Shown: positions 1 through 7,834, counted from the stretch's first letter. The stretch is 42,968 bases of DNA from Chelatococcus caeni (GCF_014196925.1 NZ_JACIEN010000013.1:1-42968); one strand, 5' to 3'. Numbers and translations are program-made. Notes: a model not told the origin generated them from the letters alone.

Positions 1-14
1 AGGCAGGCTTAAGG
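1..14. promoter_or_regulatory. Edge-cut PmrA/QseB-type direct-repeat box upstream of the first L,D-transpeptidase
   Basis: The window opens with AGGCAGGCTTAAGG. The CTTAAGG at 8-14 and the seven bases before it match the complete box at 4993-5009 (CTTAAGGCAGGCTTAAG), so an upstream CTTAAG half-site probably lies just outside the window. It sits about 30 bp before the L,D-transpeptidase start. Only one half is visible; assignment rests on identity with the other copies at 4993, 5902 and 7770. Confidence 0.6.
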
Positions 15-45
15 TGGCCCTGACGTTTGAGCGTTCTGAACCGGA

Positions 46-789
46 ATGATTCGGAAGGCTGAGAGACAATTGAGTAAAACGACACTTTCCAGGCCGCTGG
101 CACGGCGCGCATTTCTGGTCGGCGCCAGCGCCTTTACACTGGCGGGCTGCGTATCGACACGCCAGCCGGTCCCGATGATGGCGCCAGTTGTCAAGGTCGA
201 GCCGGAACCCGCGGTTCCGCTGATGTATACGGCGATGCCGAACGAGCCGTTCCCCATTCCCGAGGTCGACGTCTCCCAGGTCGATCGCCGCTTCTGGCGG
301 ACGGAGGTCGACTATCCGACAGAGGAGGGGCCAGGAACGCTGATCGTCGATACGCCTGGCAAGTACCTCTACCATGTGAAGCCGGAGGGCCGCGCGACGC
401 GTTATGGCATCGGCGTCGGCCGCGAAGGCTTTGCATGGTCGGGGCGCGCGATCGTCGCCTATAAGCGCAAATGGCCGCGTTGGACGCCGCCCGACAGCAT
501 GGTCGCCCGCCAGCCCGAGCTGGAGCCGTACAGCATCGCAAATGGCGGAATGGACCCCGGACTCAACAACCCGCTTGGCTCGCGCGCGCTTTACATTCAT
601 GAAGGCGGGCGCGACACGCTCTATCGGCTGCACGGCACGCCTGAGGCCTTTTCGATCGGCCATGCCGTCTCGTCCGGCTGCATCCGGCTGCTCAATCAGG
701 ATGTCATCCATCTCCATGACGAGGTTCGCGATGGCAGCCCGATCGTCGTCATCCCCGACCCAATGATGTCGTATCTGGCGGTTGGCTAG
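46..789 (+). CDS. L,D-transpeptidase (YkuD/ErfK family), exported
   Basis: A periplasmic L,D-transpeptidase of 247 residues that would make 3-3 peptidoglycan cross-links or attach proteins to peptidoglycan. The N-terminus has an arginine pair (residues about 20-21), a short hydrophobic stretch and LAGC, a combined Tat-like and lipoprotein-type leader. The YkuD domain covers roughly residues 95-238 and ends in the family signature HGT...SSGCIRLLNQD, with the catalytic Cys at residue 212. ATG at 46 is used here; a TTG at 70, preceded by GAGAG, is an equally plausible start. A half-site of the cluster's CTTAAG box lies just upstream, which suggests control by the two-component system at 7.8 kb. 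It closely resembles the second transpeptidase at 1570-2181. Confidence 0.93.
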   Translation: MIRKAERQLSKTTLSRPLARRAFLVGASAFTLAGCVSTRQPVPMMAPVVKVEPEPAVPLMYTAMPNEPFPIPEVDVSQVDRRFWRTEVDYPTEEGPGTLIVDTPGKYLYHVKPEGRATRYGIGVGREGFAWSGRAIVAYKRKWPRWTPPDSMVARQPELEPYSIANGGMDPGLNNPLGSRALYIHEGGRDTLYRLHGTPEAFSIGHAVSSGCIRLLNQDVIHLHDEVRDGSPIVVIPDPMMSYLAVG

Positions 790-843
790 GTGGCGCCCGA
801 TGCGCGATGACGTCACGAGCTACGACATCGCTATGCAATCCGT

Positions 844-1500
844 CTACGCGGCCTTCAATGAGGGGAGCGGCAGGACATCATGTCTTGCCTTTTCGGCAAC
901 GAGATCGATCAGGGCCGATATGCCGGAATGCCCGGCTCCTTCCTCGATCACGCTGTCATGCTCCTGAAGGTATCGGATTTCCCAATGCCCGAATGACCGG
1001 ATCAGCATATCCTTCGTGTAGAGATGATCGGCGTGCGGCGGGCCACCGGTGCCGTAGCGAAGCTGTTCGACGCGATATCCCTGCATGATCAGAATTCCGC
1101 CAGGCTTCAGGCATGTGTGGAAGCCTTCAAACATCGTCTTGCGCAAATCGGGCGGTGCGAACTGCACGAAGATCGCGGCGACGACGTCGTAGGTTTCGGG
1201 TTCCCACTCCCACTTGGCAAGATCGGAATGCACGGTCTGCAAGGTCACGTCGCGTCGGCGGGCGAGGTCCCGCGCCTTTGCAAGCGCGACCGTTGAGGCA
1301 TCGAACGAAACGACGTCGAGCCCGCGCTCGGCGAGCCAGACGCCGTTGCGCCCCTCTCCGTCGGCGACCGCAAGCGCCTTCATTCCAGGTTGCAGCCGGA
1401 AGGCCTGCGAGGCAAGAAAAGCGTTTGGCTCGGTCCCGAAGAGATAGTCCTCACGTTCGAATCTGCTGTCCCAATTGATCTCCATTTTACGAAACCCCAT
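844..1500 (-). CDS. Class I SAM-dependent methyltransferase
   Basis: A cytoplasmic methyltransferase of up to 218 residues. After an N-terminal WDSRFEREDYLFGTEPN segment typical of TehB/UbiE-like enzymes comes the SAM-binding motif I (ALAVADGEGRNGVWLA, about residues 41-56), an acidic motif II residue in VVSFDAS, and the post-core segment LKPGGILIMQGY. The substrate cannot be read from sequence; related proteins include tellurite/thiol methyltransferases, which would suit a thiol-redox cluster, but that is inference. A start at MEINWDSRF (1485) is possible. It is the last gene of the leftward series dsbD-tlpA-small ORF-L,D-transpeptidase-methyltransferase, 69 bp after the preceding gene. Confidence 0.85.
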   Translation of the reverse strand: MGFRKMEINWDSRFEREDYLFGTEPNAFLASQAFRLQPGMKALAVADGEGRNGVWLAERGLDVVSFDASTVALAKARDLARRRDVTLQTVHSDLAKWEWEPETYDVVAAIFVQFAPPDLRKTMFEGFHTCLKPGGILIMQGYRVEQLRYGTGGPPHADHLYTKDMLIRSFGHWEIRYLQEHDSVIEEGAGHSGISALIDLVAEKARHDVLPLPSLKAA

Positions 1501-1569
1501 TGCTTTGAAGGCCTCCGGATCGTTGGAATGGGAGGCGTCCGTTCCAAATGATTGACTATGCCAACGCGG

Positions 1570-2181
1570 CTACAGCACAACGACTTTCGATCCTGCCGGG
1601 ACGCGACGATAGAGGTCGATGACGTCCTGATTCAACATGCGGATGCAGCCGGACGAGACGGCATGGCCGATGGTGTGCGGCTCATTGGTGCCGTGGATGC
1701 GAAACAGCGTGTCCTTACCGTCCTTGTAAAGGTAGAGCGCCCGCGCGCCGAGAGGATTGTTCGGTCCGCCCTCCATCCCGGCGGCCCAGCGCGCATATCG
1801 TTCGGGCTCGCGAGCGATCATGTTGGGTGTCGGCGTCCAGCGCGGCCATTCGCGCTTGAGACCAATATTGGCCGTGCCTGTGAACGCGAGTCCTTCGCGA
1901 CCGACGCCGACCCCGTAACGCATCGCCTTTCCGTTTTCCTGCACCAGATAGATGAAGCGATTTGTCGTATCGACGATGATCGTTCCCGGGGCATGCGGCG
2001 TGCGATAGTCCACCTGTTGTCGCCGGTTCTTCGGATCGACCCTGGAAGCCTCGATCCCAGCGGCGGGTTGTGAGCGATCGCGCGCCTGGGTGACAGATGT
2101 GGATGTCGTCGTGGTGCAACCGGCCACAACGAGGCTGACCAGCAGGGTGAAGAACGCGCCGCTTTTCCTAGACGAAATCAT
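1570..2181 (-). CDS. L,D-transpeptidase (YkuD family), lipoprotein
   Basis: A second L,D-transpeptidase, 203 residues. The leader ends in the lipobox VAGC (about residues 19-22), so it is probably a lipid-anchored periplasmic enzyme. The YkuD domain contains GVGVGREGLAFTG, an RWTPTPNMI segment, HGTNEPHTIGHAVSSGCIRMLNQD with the active-site Cys, and ends in VVVL. It is much shorter at the N-terminus than the copy at 46-789 but shares the catalytic half, so the two look like paralogs. Its ATG is only 6 nt beyond the stop of the 34-codon ORF and lacks a strong Shine-Dalgarno, pointing to translational coupling inside the dsbD-tlpA operon. Cell-wall cross-linking genes beside Dsb genes suggest a joint envelope-stress response. 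Confidence 0.93.
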   Translation of the reverse strand: MISSRKSGAFFTLLVSLVVAGCTTTTSTSVTQARDRSQPAAGIEASRVDPKNRRQQVDYRTPHAPGTIIVDTTNRFIYLVQENGKAMRYGVGVGREGLAFTGTANIGLKREWPRWTPTPNMIAREPERYARWAAGMEGGPNNPLGARALYLYKDGKDTLFRIHGTNEPHTIGHAVSSGCIRMLNQDVIDLYRRVPAGSKVVVL

Positions 2182-2187
2182 TGGTCG

Positions 2188-2292
2188 TTACGCATCGTTG
2201 GCCGCGCCCGGATCGAGGAAGGCGGATGGTTCAACTTTGGGGGTGAAGGGCAGCGGACCGGCCGCGATTTGCATCGGAACCACCGGCGTCAT
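2188..2292 (-). CDS. Candidate 34-residue small protein between tlpA and the L,D-transpeptidase
   Basis: The ATG overlaps the tlpA stop codon in an ATGA arrangement and the TAA lies 6 nt before the transpeptidase start, so the frame fills the gap between two genes almost exactly. The predicted peptide begins MTPVVPMQIAAG, is proline-rich with no cysteine or membrane segment, and ends acidic. I recognise no family. Coding status is inferred only from overlap geometry; it may serve as a translational relay rather than a functional protein. Confidence 0.5.
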   Translation of the reverse strand: MTPVVPMQIAAGPLPFTPKVEPSAFLDPGAANDA

Positions 2293-3092
2293 GTCGGACC
2301 CGTCATTTTCTCGATATTGGCGTTAAGGGCTTCCCGGGAGATTTCGCCCATATGCATGGACGCGAGGGTTCCGTCGGCTCTGAGGAAAAGGGTGATGGGA
2401 AGCCCCATCGTCCCGTAGTGCCGCGGGATCTGCATCGACTGATCGAGCAGTACGCGATCGAGCTTGAGATTCTCGGATGCGAGATAGGAGCGGATCGTGT
2501 CCGAGCCTTCGCCCTGATTGACGAAGAGGAAGGCGACGTCGTCCCTGCTTGCGGCGATCTCGGCAAGCAATGGCATTTCCCTGCGGCAGGGCGGGCACCA
2601 GCTCGCCCAGAGATTGATAACGGCCGGCTTGCCGGCGACGTCGCTAACGGCAAGCGGCGGGCCGTCGATCTGTTGCAGGGCGACGGTCGGCGCAGGCTGG
2701 CCGAGAGTCGCCTGGGTGAGTTGCGTGACGCCGATCCAGACGACAAGGCTGAGGCCAAGCGCGCCTGCGGCTGCCGCACCGGTCTTGAGGGAACGAATGA
2801 AGAAAGCGCTGATGATGGCGACGCCGATCAGACCGGCGACCGGCTCGAAGCCGCCTTGCCAGAATGCGATCACTCGCCACGGCTCTGCGATGAAGCTTTG
2901 CCAATGCAGGCCGACATGCCCGAGCCGCGCCGCGATCAGGCCGCCGATCAACGCCCATGTCGACCAGCGGCCGATCAGCGGGTCGACGCGGCGTGCCAGG
3001 ATCGACGTTGTGATCGTGAAGGCGAAAATGCCGAGAATGGCCGCGAACTGCGCCGCGGCGAAGACGAACGGGCCGATGCTGATGGCGTTCAT
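2289..3092 (-). CDS. TlpA-like thioredoxin with an N-terminal Lgt-like membrane domain
   Basis: A 267-residue membrane-anchored periplasmic disulfide reductase. Residues about 1-140 hold several hydrophobic segments; the stretch containing ARLGHVGLHWQ and FWQGGFEPVAGLIG resembles the core of prolipoprotein diacylglyceryl transferase (Lgt), though it is too short to be a complete Lgt. Residues about 140-265 form a TlpA/ResA thioredoxin fold with NLWASWCPPCRREMP; the redox cysteines are 166 and 169. The start at 3092 overlaps the dsbD stop by ATGA, so it is cotranslated with DsbD, its likely electron donor. A longer upstream frame exists but lies inside dsbD and has no protein-like composition, so it was excluded. 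Confidence 0.9.
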   Translation of the reverse strand: MNAISIGPFVFAAAQFAAILGIFAFTITTSILARRVDPLIGRWSTWALIGGLIAARLGHVGLHWQSFIAEPWRVIAFWQGGFEPVAGLIGVAIISAFFIRSLKTGAAAAGALGLSLVVWIGVTQLTQATLGQPAPTVALQQIDGPPLAVSDVAGKPAVINLWASWCPPCRREMPLLAEIAASRDDVAFLFVNQGEGSDTIRSYLASENLKLDRVLLDQSMQIPRHYGTMGLPITLFLRADGTLASMHMGEISREALNANIEKMTGPT

Positions 3093-4948
3093 TGGACCAG
3101 GCCCGTACGCTCGACCGAGGCCCACAAGGTCGCCTTGGTCACGTCGCCGACGAGGCGGGTTCCCGTTGCCTCCTGTCCCTCGGGACCGACGAAGATCATC
3201 GTCGGTGGACCGACGACCTGAAGGCTCTGCATGATCTGGCGCTGGTCGGGCGTGTTGGCGCTGACGTCGAGCTTGATGAGATTGAAGCGGGCGAGCGTGG
3301 ACTGGACGGCGGGATCGGAAAGAATGCTGCGATCGATGACCGCGCAGGTGATGCACCAGTCGGCCGTGACATAGAGGAGGCTGGGCTTGCCGTTGCCTGC
3401 GGCAAGCCCGGTTCGCAGCTCGGCCGGGGTCGCCGCGTTTCGGAAAGCCAGCGCTTGCGCAGAACCGGCGCCGCCCCTCGTGTTCGCGGTGAGGTTGCTC
3501 AGGGGACGGAAAGGGTCATTGGCCCCGCTGGCGGCGCCGACCGCGAGCACGATGCCGTAGAGGGCTGCGGCGATGCCGGCGGCCTTGGCGGTCCGGCGTC
3601 GCCCTGGTGCGTCGGGCCCGAGCGAATCGAAGGCTCCGAGCCACACCGCAAGACCAATGGCAAAGAGGGCCCAGAGCGCAAGAGCGGCCTCGGCGGGGAT
3701 GAGGCGCGAGACCATCCAGATCGCGGTGGCCACGAACACGAAGCCGAACGCCTGGCGCACCGAGGTCATCCACGCCCCGGCCTTGGGCAAGGCTTTCGGA
3801 CCGAGCGTGCCGAAGGCAATCAGCGGAATGCCCTTGCCGAGGCCGAGCGCGAAGAGCGATGCGGCGCCAAGCGCCACGTCGCCGGTCTGCGCGATATAGA
3901 TCAGCGCACCGGCGAGCGGTGCGGTGACGCACGGTCCGACGATCAGCGCGGAGGTGAAGCCAAGCAGTGCGGCCGAGGCCAGCGACCCGCGATCACCCTG
4001 TCCGATACGGCCGATGGCGTTCACCCAGGCCGATGGCAGCTGCAATTCGAACAGGCCAAACATGGACAGGGCGAGGATGACGAACAGGATCGAGACGGCG
4101 CCGATGGCGAGCGGAGACTGAAGCGCCATCTGCAGGTTCTGGCCCGACCAGGCGGCGACCACGCCGAGGAGCCCGAAGGCGGTCGCCATGGCCAAGACAT
4201 AGGCGAGCGACAGGTTGAACCCCCTGACCGCTGTGACCGAGTCGCCCTGACGCGCGATCGCTCCGGCGAGGATCGGGTACATCGGGAACACGCAAGGGGT
4301 GAAGGCGAGCAGCACGCCGAACATCAGGAAGCTTGCCAGCACCATCGCGACGCCGCCGTCTTTGAGCAGCGAGCCGATCAAGCCGCCATTATCCGCCGCG
4401 ATGGTGACGCCGCTCGCCAGCGCCGGCGCCCCCGAAATGGGAGCTGTCCATTCATGAGCCTGGGTTGCCGGTGCGCGTTGCTGCGGATCGGTCACGGCGA
4501 GCGTCGTGACATCGACATGTCGGACGATCGGCGGGTAGCAGATGCCGTTGTCCTGACATCCCTGATAGTGGACTTCGAGCGGGCCGGATGCCGAGGCTCC
4601 GAGAGGAACCACGGCGGCGACGTGGTCATGGAAGACGGTGGATGGGCCGAATGTCGGATCGTCTTTGCTTTGACCGTTGCCCTGGAGTTCGGGCATCGCG
4701 AGGTCGGACGCGCCCTGCGTGACGCCGAATTTATCATGATAGAGGTAGTAGCCTGACGCGATCGTCCATTGCAGCCGGACGCCCTCGTCGCCTTCGCGCG
4801 TCGCAGAGAGCTGGAACGCCTGATCGACGGGGAGCGGCATCCCTCCCGTGGACGTCACCTGCGCAGATGCCGGCGTGGATATCGCGGCAATCGCAATCAT
4901 CAGCACCGCGACAAGGACGGACCAGATAGTTCTCGAAGGCAACGGCAT
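3089..4948 (-). CDS. dsbD: Thiol:disulfide interchange protein DsbD
   Basis: The inner-membrane hub that carries electrons from cytoplasmic thioredoxin to periplasmic thiol reductases. The 619 residues give a signal peptide ending ASA, an alpha domain with GCQDNGICYPP, a beta membrane domain with the two membrane cysteines in FTPCVFPMYPI and GPCVTAPL, and a C-terminal thioredoxin-like gamma domain with the redox pair CITC at 532-535. All redox cysteines are present and the length is normal. It is the first gene of the leftward operon dsbD-tlpA-small ORF-L,D-transpeptidase-methyltransferase. A direct-repeat box at 4993-5009 lies 45 bp upstream of the start, arguing for control by the two-component system at 7.8 kb. 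Confidence 0.96.
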   Translation of the reverse strand: MPLPSRTIWSVLVAVLMIAIAAISTPASAQVTSTGGMPLPVDQAFQLSATREGDEGVRLQWTIASGYYLYHDKFGVTQGASDLAMPELQGNGQSKDDPTFGPSTVFHDHVAAVVPLGASASGPLEVHYQGCQDNGICYPPIVRHVDVTTLAVTDPQQRAPATQAHEWTAPISGAPALASGVTIAADNGGLIGSLLKDGGVAMVLASFLMFGVLLAFTPCVFPMYPILAGAIARQGDSVTAVRGFNLSLAYVLAMATAFGLLGVVAAWSGQNLQMALQSPLAIGAVSILFVILALSMFGLFELQLPSAWVNAIGRIGQGDRGSLASAALLGFTSALIVGPCVTAPLAGALIYIAQTGDVALGAASLFALGLGKGIPLIAFGTLGPKALPKAGAWMTSVRQAFGFVFVATAIWMVSRLIPAEAALALWALFAIGLAVWLGAFDSLGPDAPGRRRTAKAAGIAAALYGIVLAVGAASGANDPFRPLSNLTANTRGGAGSAQALAFRNAATPAELRTGLAAGNGKPSLLYVTADWCITCAVIDRSILSDPAVQSTLARFNLIKLDVSANTPDQRQIMQSLQVVGPPTMIFVGPEGQEATGTRLVGDVTKATLWASVERTGLVQ

Positions 4949-4992
4949 GCTCCCGCTTCATGTGACACGGGCGGGAGAGGTCTGATCGGCAG

Positions 4993-5009
4993 CTTAAGGC
5001 AGGCTTAAG
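4993..5009. promoter_or_regulatory. CTTAAG-N5-CTTAAG direct repeat upstream of dsbD
   Basis: Two exact CTTAAG hexamers begin at 4993 and 5004, 11 bp apart, with GCAGG between them. This is the geometry known for PmrA/QseB-type OmpR-family regulators, which bind two direct half-sites on one DNA face. It lies between dsbG (ending 5054) and dsbD (starting 4948), so it should serve dsbD. Confidence 0.8.
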
Positions 5010-5053
5010 AGGTGCGCGGTCTGCTGACGCCGCACGACGGCGACCGATACGGC

Positions 5054-5845
5054 CTAAAGCGGCCCGAACACGGTCTCGAGGGCGGTTCCCCGGGGGGCGC
5101 CGGCCTGCACGTTGAGGGAACCGTCGCTGCCTCTGGAAACGAGCCCCGGCGTGCCGCTGAAGCCCAGCCGCCTCATCAACTCGACATTGCTGTTGAGTTT
5201 GGCGTTGGTGTCGGCGGATATGGTCGCAAGAGGGGCGATGCCGCCGCTGGCATGGTTCAGTTCATTCTGAGTGAGCGCGGCCTGCTGATCGGATGCTTCC
5301 AGGATCGCGGCCGCCTTCCCGGCAGAATCGGCGCGGATCACGCCGACCATGATATGACGTAGCTGGATCTTGCCGGCCTCCACCCATGGACGCGCCGAGC
5401 GCCATAGCTGGTTACAGTACGGGCAGTTCGCATCGGTGAACACATAGACGACGCGCTCCGCATTGGGGTTTCCGTCCTGAACCCAGGCCGCGGCCTCGAG
5501 CGCTGCCCAAGCCTCGCGCTCGATCGGTTCGCTCGCCACCCGATTTAACTCGGCGTCAGCGACGGAACTGCCGCGCGCATCGATCAGCGCGCCGATCAGC
5601 GCGTAGTTGGAGTCCGGCATGACATAGATGGCCACCGGCTGCGTGCCCGAGCTCGCGGCGAATGCGCTCAATCCTCCCGGGACATCGAGAGGACCGTGGA
5701 CGGCCAGGCCCCGTTCCTCGAGAGCCTGCAAGACCGCCTCCCCCTCACGGCCAGCATCTGCCGAGGCCGTGCCGCTGTCGTCATTGCAGCCTGCGAGGCT
5801 CGCTGCGAAAGCGGCAGCGAGCAGAAGCTTCTTCAATTCGATCAT
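5054..5845 (-). CDS. dsbG: DsbG/DsbC-type thiol:disulfide interchange lipoprotein
   Basis: A periplasmic disulfide isomerase or sulfenic-acid reductase of 263 residues from the ATG at 5845; in-frame ATGs at 5851 and 5869 are alternatives. The leader IELKKLLLAAAFAASLAGC is a lipobox, so the protein is probably lipid-anchored, whereas classical DsbG is soluble. A DsbC/G dimerisation-like region precedes the thioredoxin fold with YVFTDANCPYCNQLW, redox cysteines 141 and 144, and the cis-proline loop SGTPGLV. DsbD is the known reductant of DsbC/DsbG, and dsbD is the next gene. A variant of the CTTAAG box lies about 57-73 bp upstream (5902-5918). Confidence 0.92.
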   Translation of the reverse strand: MIELKKLLLAAAFAASLAGCNDDSGTASADAGREGEAVLQALEERGLAVHGPLDVPGGLSAFAASSGTQPVAIYVMPDSNYALIGALIDARGSSVADAELNRVASEPIEREAWAALEAAAWVQDGNPNAERVVYVFTDANCPYCNQLWRSARPWVEAGKIQLRHIMVGVIRADSAGKAAAILEASDQQAALTQNELNHASGGIAPLATISADTNAKLNSNVELMRRLGFSGTPGLVSRGSDGSLNVQAGAPRGTALETVFGPL

Positions 5846-5901
5846 GCCCATTGAGACCGTCGCGTGCAAAACTCAGAACGTTGGCGTCCTCTCCCTGCCA
5901 G

Positions 5902-5918
5902 CTTAAGACAGCATTAGG
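5902..5918. promoter_or_regulatory. Degenerate copy of the CTTAAG direct-repeat box upstream of dsbG
   Basis: The sequence CTTAAGACAGCATTAGG keeps one exact CTTAAG at 5902 and an 11-bp-spaced partner ATTAGG from 5913. It is weaker than the dsbD and regulator copies, which would predict lower affinity. It is the nearest candidate promoter element for dsbG. Confidence 0.6.
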
Positions 5919-5952
5919 AGAGACGGCGGCCTCCGCAGGTGGACGCCGTGCG

Positions 5953-6129
5953 GGGTTGGGTGTCGAAAATACATTCAACCATCAGGACCTGCTCGACGAA
6001 TTGGCGAGGATCCCGTCGGCGTGTTCGGTCCTGGCAGCTCCGGGCTTCTCGGCGCAGGCGAGGACCGGATCGATGATGGCGCATGATCTGATCGCCGGAT
6101 CGCCGGCGACGCACCGGACGGCCTCAAGT
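5953..6129 (-). pseudogene. Relic of a BLH/ETHE1-type persulfide dioxygenase domain
   Basis: Directly downstream of the TIGR01244 gene, the minus strand encodes VAGDPAIRSCAIIDPVL...HADGIL in one frame and then FVEQVLMVECIFDTQP in another. Together these match the start of the metallo-hydrolase domain of BLH proteins (compare ADPETKKCAIVDTVYDF...ILEFV...VEWILDTHPHADH in the intact gene at 23288). The frame is broken and everything beyond the DTHP position is gone, including the metal-binding histidines. This suggests the neighbouring 147-residue protein was once the N-terminal half of a fused or adjacent BLH enzyme. Confidence 0.7.
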
Positions 6130-6147
6130 GCGAGGATCGAAGAAACC

Positions 6148-6591
6148 CTACATCGTTGGTTTGGCTGGACCTCGACTCACAGCGATCCGGACTTGGGCGT
6201 GGTCCGGTGCGGTCCCGCTCGCCGTGGCGACGAACTTGTCATTCTTGAATCCCGGAACGTCCGCGTCGCCGGCCAGCACCCACATGTAGAAGGAACGCGC
6301 GCCGGAATGGCAATGCGCCAGGACGGGGCCGTCCGACGCGACGATGGCTTCGGCGAAACGGCGAGCATCGTCCGCCGTCATCAAGGTGCTGGTGACGGGG
6401 ATGAACACGTAGTCGAGACCGGCCGCCTTGGCCGCCGCTTCTTCCACATCGGTTCCCGGCTGTGACGGGTCCTCGCCGTCGGGACGATTGTTGATGACGC
6501 TCCTGAACCCGAGGCGACGCAACTTAGCGAAATCGTCGGGCTGAAGTTGCCCCGCGACGGAAAACTTCTCTGTGACCGGAATGAGCTCCAT
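6148..6591 (-). CDS. TIGR01244 (DUF442) family sulfurtransferase/phosphatase-like protein
   Basis: A 147-residue cytoplasmic protein of the family fused to or found beside BLH persulfide dioxygenases. It starts MELIPVTEKFSVAGQ, has the family block FRSVINNRPDGEDPSQP, and carries the P-loop-like active-site motif HCHSGARS (about residues 93-100), with a Cys positioned as in rhodaneses and tyrosine phosphatases. The likely role is persulfide or sulfur transfer in sulfide detoxification; the exact reaction is not established from sequence. It lies between a decayed dioxygenase domain downstream and a divergent, broken sulfide:quinone oxidoreductase. It may be the last working gene of a decaying locus. 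A paralog in an intact operon is at 22810-23238. Confidence 0.88.
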   Translation of the reverse strand: MELIPVTEKFSVAGQLQPDDFAKLRRLGFRSVINNRPDGEDPSQPGTDVEEAAAKAAGLDYVFIPVTSTLMTADDARRFAEAIVASDGPVLAHCHSGARSFYMWVLAGDADVPGFKNDKFVATASGTAPDHAQVRIAVSRGPAKPTM

Positions 6592-6673
6592 GGGATGCCT
6601 GCTTGACTATTGTCGACATGGATTACACAGTTACATAAAATCAGAAGTAACGATCTGAAAATGGGAAAATTCA

Positions 6674-7047
6674 ATGGAAGCTGCCGTGCATCCGCAGGAG
6701 CCGAAGGCGCTGCAGCTCAAGCACCACATCATCATCGTCGGTGGAGGAGCCGCCGGTATAGCCGTTGCGAGTTCAAGCGACCGAGGCGTGATCTCGACAT
6801 CGCCGTCGCGGAGCCCTCGGAGACGCATTCGTACCAGCCGGGCAGGGATGCGGTCTCGACGGCAAATGCCCAGACGGCTGCAGCCGTGCGGCTTCAGTCT
6901 TCCGTGGTGGCCAACCTCCTGTCCGCCTGCGATGGCAAGTCGTTTCCGAAGGCCTATGACGGCTATGGCTCGTGCCCGCTGACCGTCGCGATCGGCAAGA
7001 TCAAAGGCAGCAGGATCGACAGCAAACATCGCGAGCGGGGGTGGTGA
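6674..7047 (+). pseudogene. Sulfide:quinone oxidoreductase relic, frameshifted with an internal deletion
   Basis: The first frame gives the FAD-binding start HHIIIVGGGAAGIAVASS. After a frame change near 6776 it continues RRDLDIAVAEPSETHSYQPG, the known start of flavin-dependent sulfide:quinone reductases. It then jumps directly to a C-terminal segment, AQTAAAVRLQSSVVANLLSACDGK...YDGYGSCPLTVAIGKI. About 125 residues remain of a usual 400 or more, so most of the middle, including the catalytic cysteines, is deleted. It is divergent from the TIGR01244 gene, an arrangement typical of sulfide-oxidation loci. Confidence 0.82.
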
Positions 7048-7060
7048 GCACGTGTTCGTC

Positions 7061-7699
7061 TCACTGTCCCTCTGCCTGCCGCTTTCGCGCGTCCGCCACA
7101 GCCAGTTTGAAGCCTTGATAGTCCAGGGTCGAAGTCTGGAAGGGCCCAATGAGGTAGGCTGGCGTGCCCGAGAAACCGATGGCATCGGCCTGCGCCATGT
7201 TGCGCTTGATGATGGCGTCGATTTCAGCTGCCTTGGCTGTCATGTCCGCGTCGAGGCGGCGCATGTCGATGCCCGCGGCCTCCAGACCTTCGCGCATTTT
7301 CTCCCTTGGGACGCCGACCCCGGGAATGCCCATCAGCGCGTGGTGCGCAACCTCGTATTTGCCCTGATATTTGGCGGCGAGCGCCATGGTCGCGCCATCG
7401 ATCGAGGTCGGCCGGATCACCGGCCAATCCTTGTAGACGAGGCGGATCTTGCCGTCTTCCTTCACGACGCGAGCAAGGTCGGGCGCGGACTTCTTGCAGT
7501 AGGGGCAGTTGTAGTCGAGGAAGGCCACGATCGTCAGGTCGCCGCGGGGGTCTCCGGAAACCGGGGCCGCGGGGTCATTGAGAATCATTTCCTTCGAAAC
7601 GTCGGCGTGTTGCGCGAGGGCGGAGCGTTGCATGAGAGGCACTGCGAGAGCCGCGCCTCCCATGGCGACCATGGCGCCGCGACGCGTGAGAGCTGGCAT
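7061..7699 (-). CDS. DsbA-family thiol:disulfide oxidoreductase, Tat-exported
   Basis: A periplasmic thioredoxin-fold protein of 212 residues from the ATG at 7699, chosen because AAAGGAG lies just upstream. The leader TRRGAMVAMGGAALAV is a twin-arginine signal. The mature part has FLDYNCPYCKKSAPDL with redox cysteines 65 and 68 and the cis-Pro loop GFSGTPAYLIG, and matches the Com1/DsbA-like group (DSBA, pfam01323) rather than classical DsbA. It shares its upstream region with the divergent response regulator; the CTTAAG box at 7770-7786 could serve both. With DsbD, TlpA and DsbG it completes an oxidising and reducing set in one cluster. Confidence 0.92.
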   Translation of the reverse strand: MPALTRRGAMVAMGGAALAVPLMQRSALAQHADVSKEMILNDPAAPVSGDPRGDLTIVAFLDYNCPYCKKSAPDLARVVKEDGKIRLVYKDWPVIRPTSIDGATMALAAKYQGKYEVAHHALMGIPGVGVPREKMREGLEAAGIDMRRLDADMTAKAAEIDAIIKRNMAQADAIGFSGTPAYLIGPFQTSTLDYQGFKLAVADARKRQAEGQ

Positions 7700-7769
7700 A
7701 CGGAATCTCCTTTCGATCGTGAGAGGGACAGGCGGCATACCGCCTGGAGCCGGGATCCACGCCTGCCAC

Positions 7770-7786
7770 CTTAAGGCTGGCTTAAG
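7770..7786. promoter_or_regulatory. CTTAAG-N5-CTTAAG box between the DsbA-like gene and the response regulator
   Basis: Exact CTTAAG hexamers begin at 7770 and 7781 with GCTGG between (11-bp period). The box lies 71 bp from the DsbA-like start and 49 bp from the response-regulator start, in a divergent intergenic region. It is the best copy for autoregulation by the adjacent two-component system. Confidence 0.82.
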
Positions 7787-7834
7787 GTCGGCACCCGATT
7801 GCGACTGTTCTGACGGAAGCTGAGTAAAGTTGTC

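Noticed and set aside
3092-4756. Long plus-strand open frame of 554 codons opposite dsbD
   Set aside because: It is antisense to the unmistakable DsbD, and its product is a charged, low-hydrophobicity sequence typical of high-GC shadow frames.
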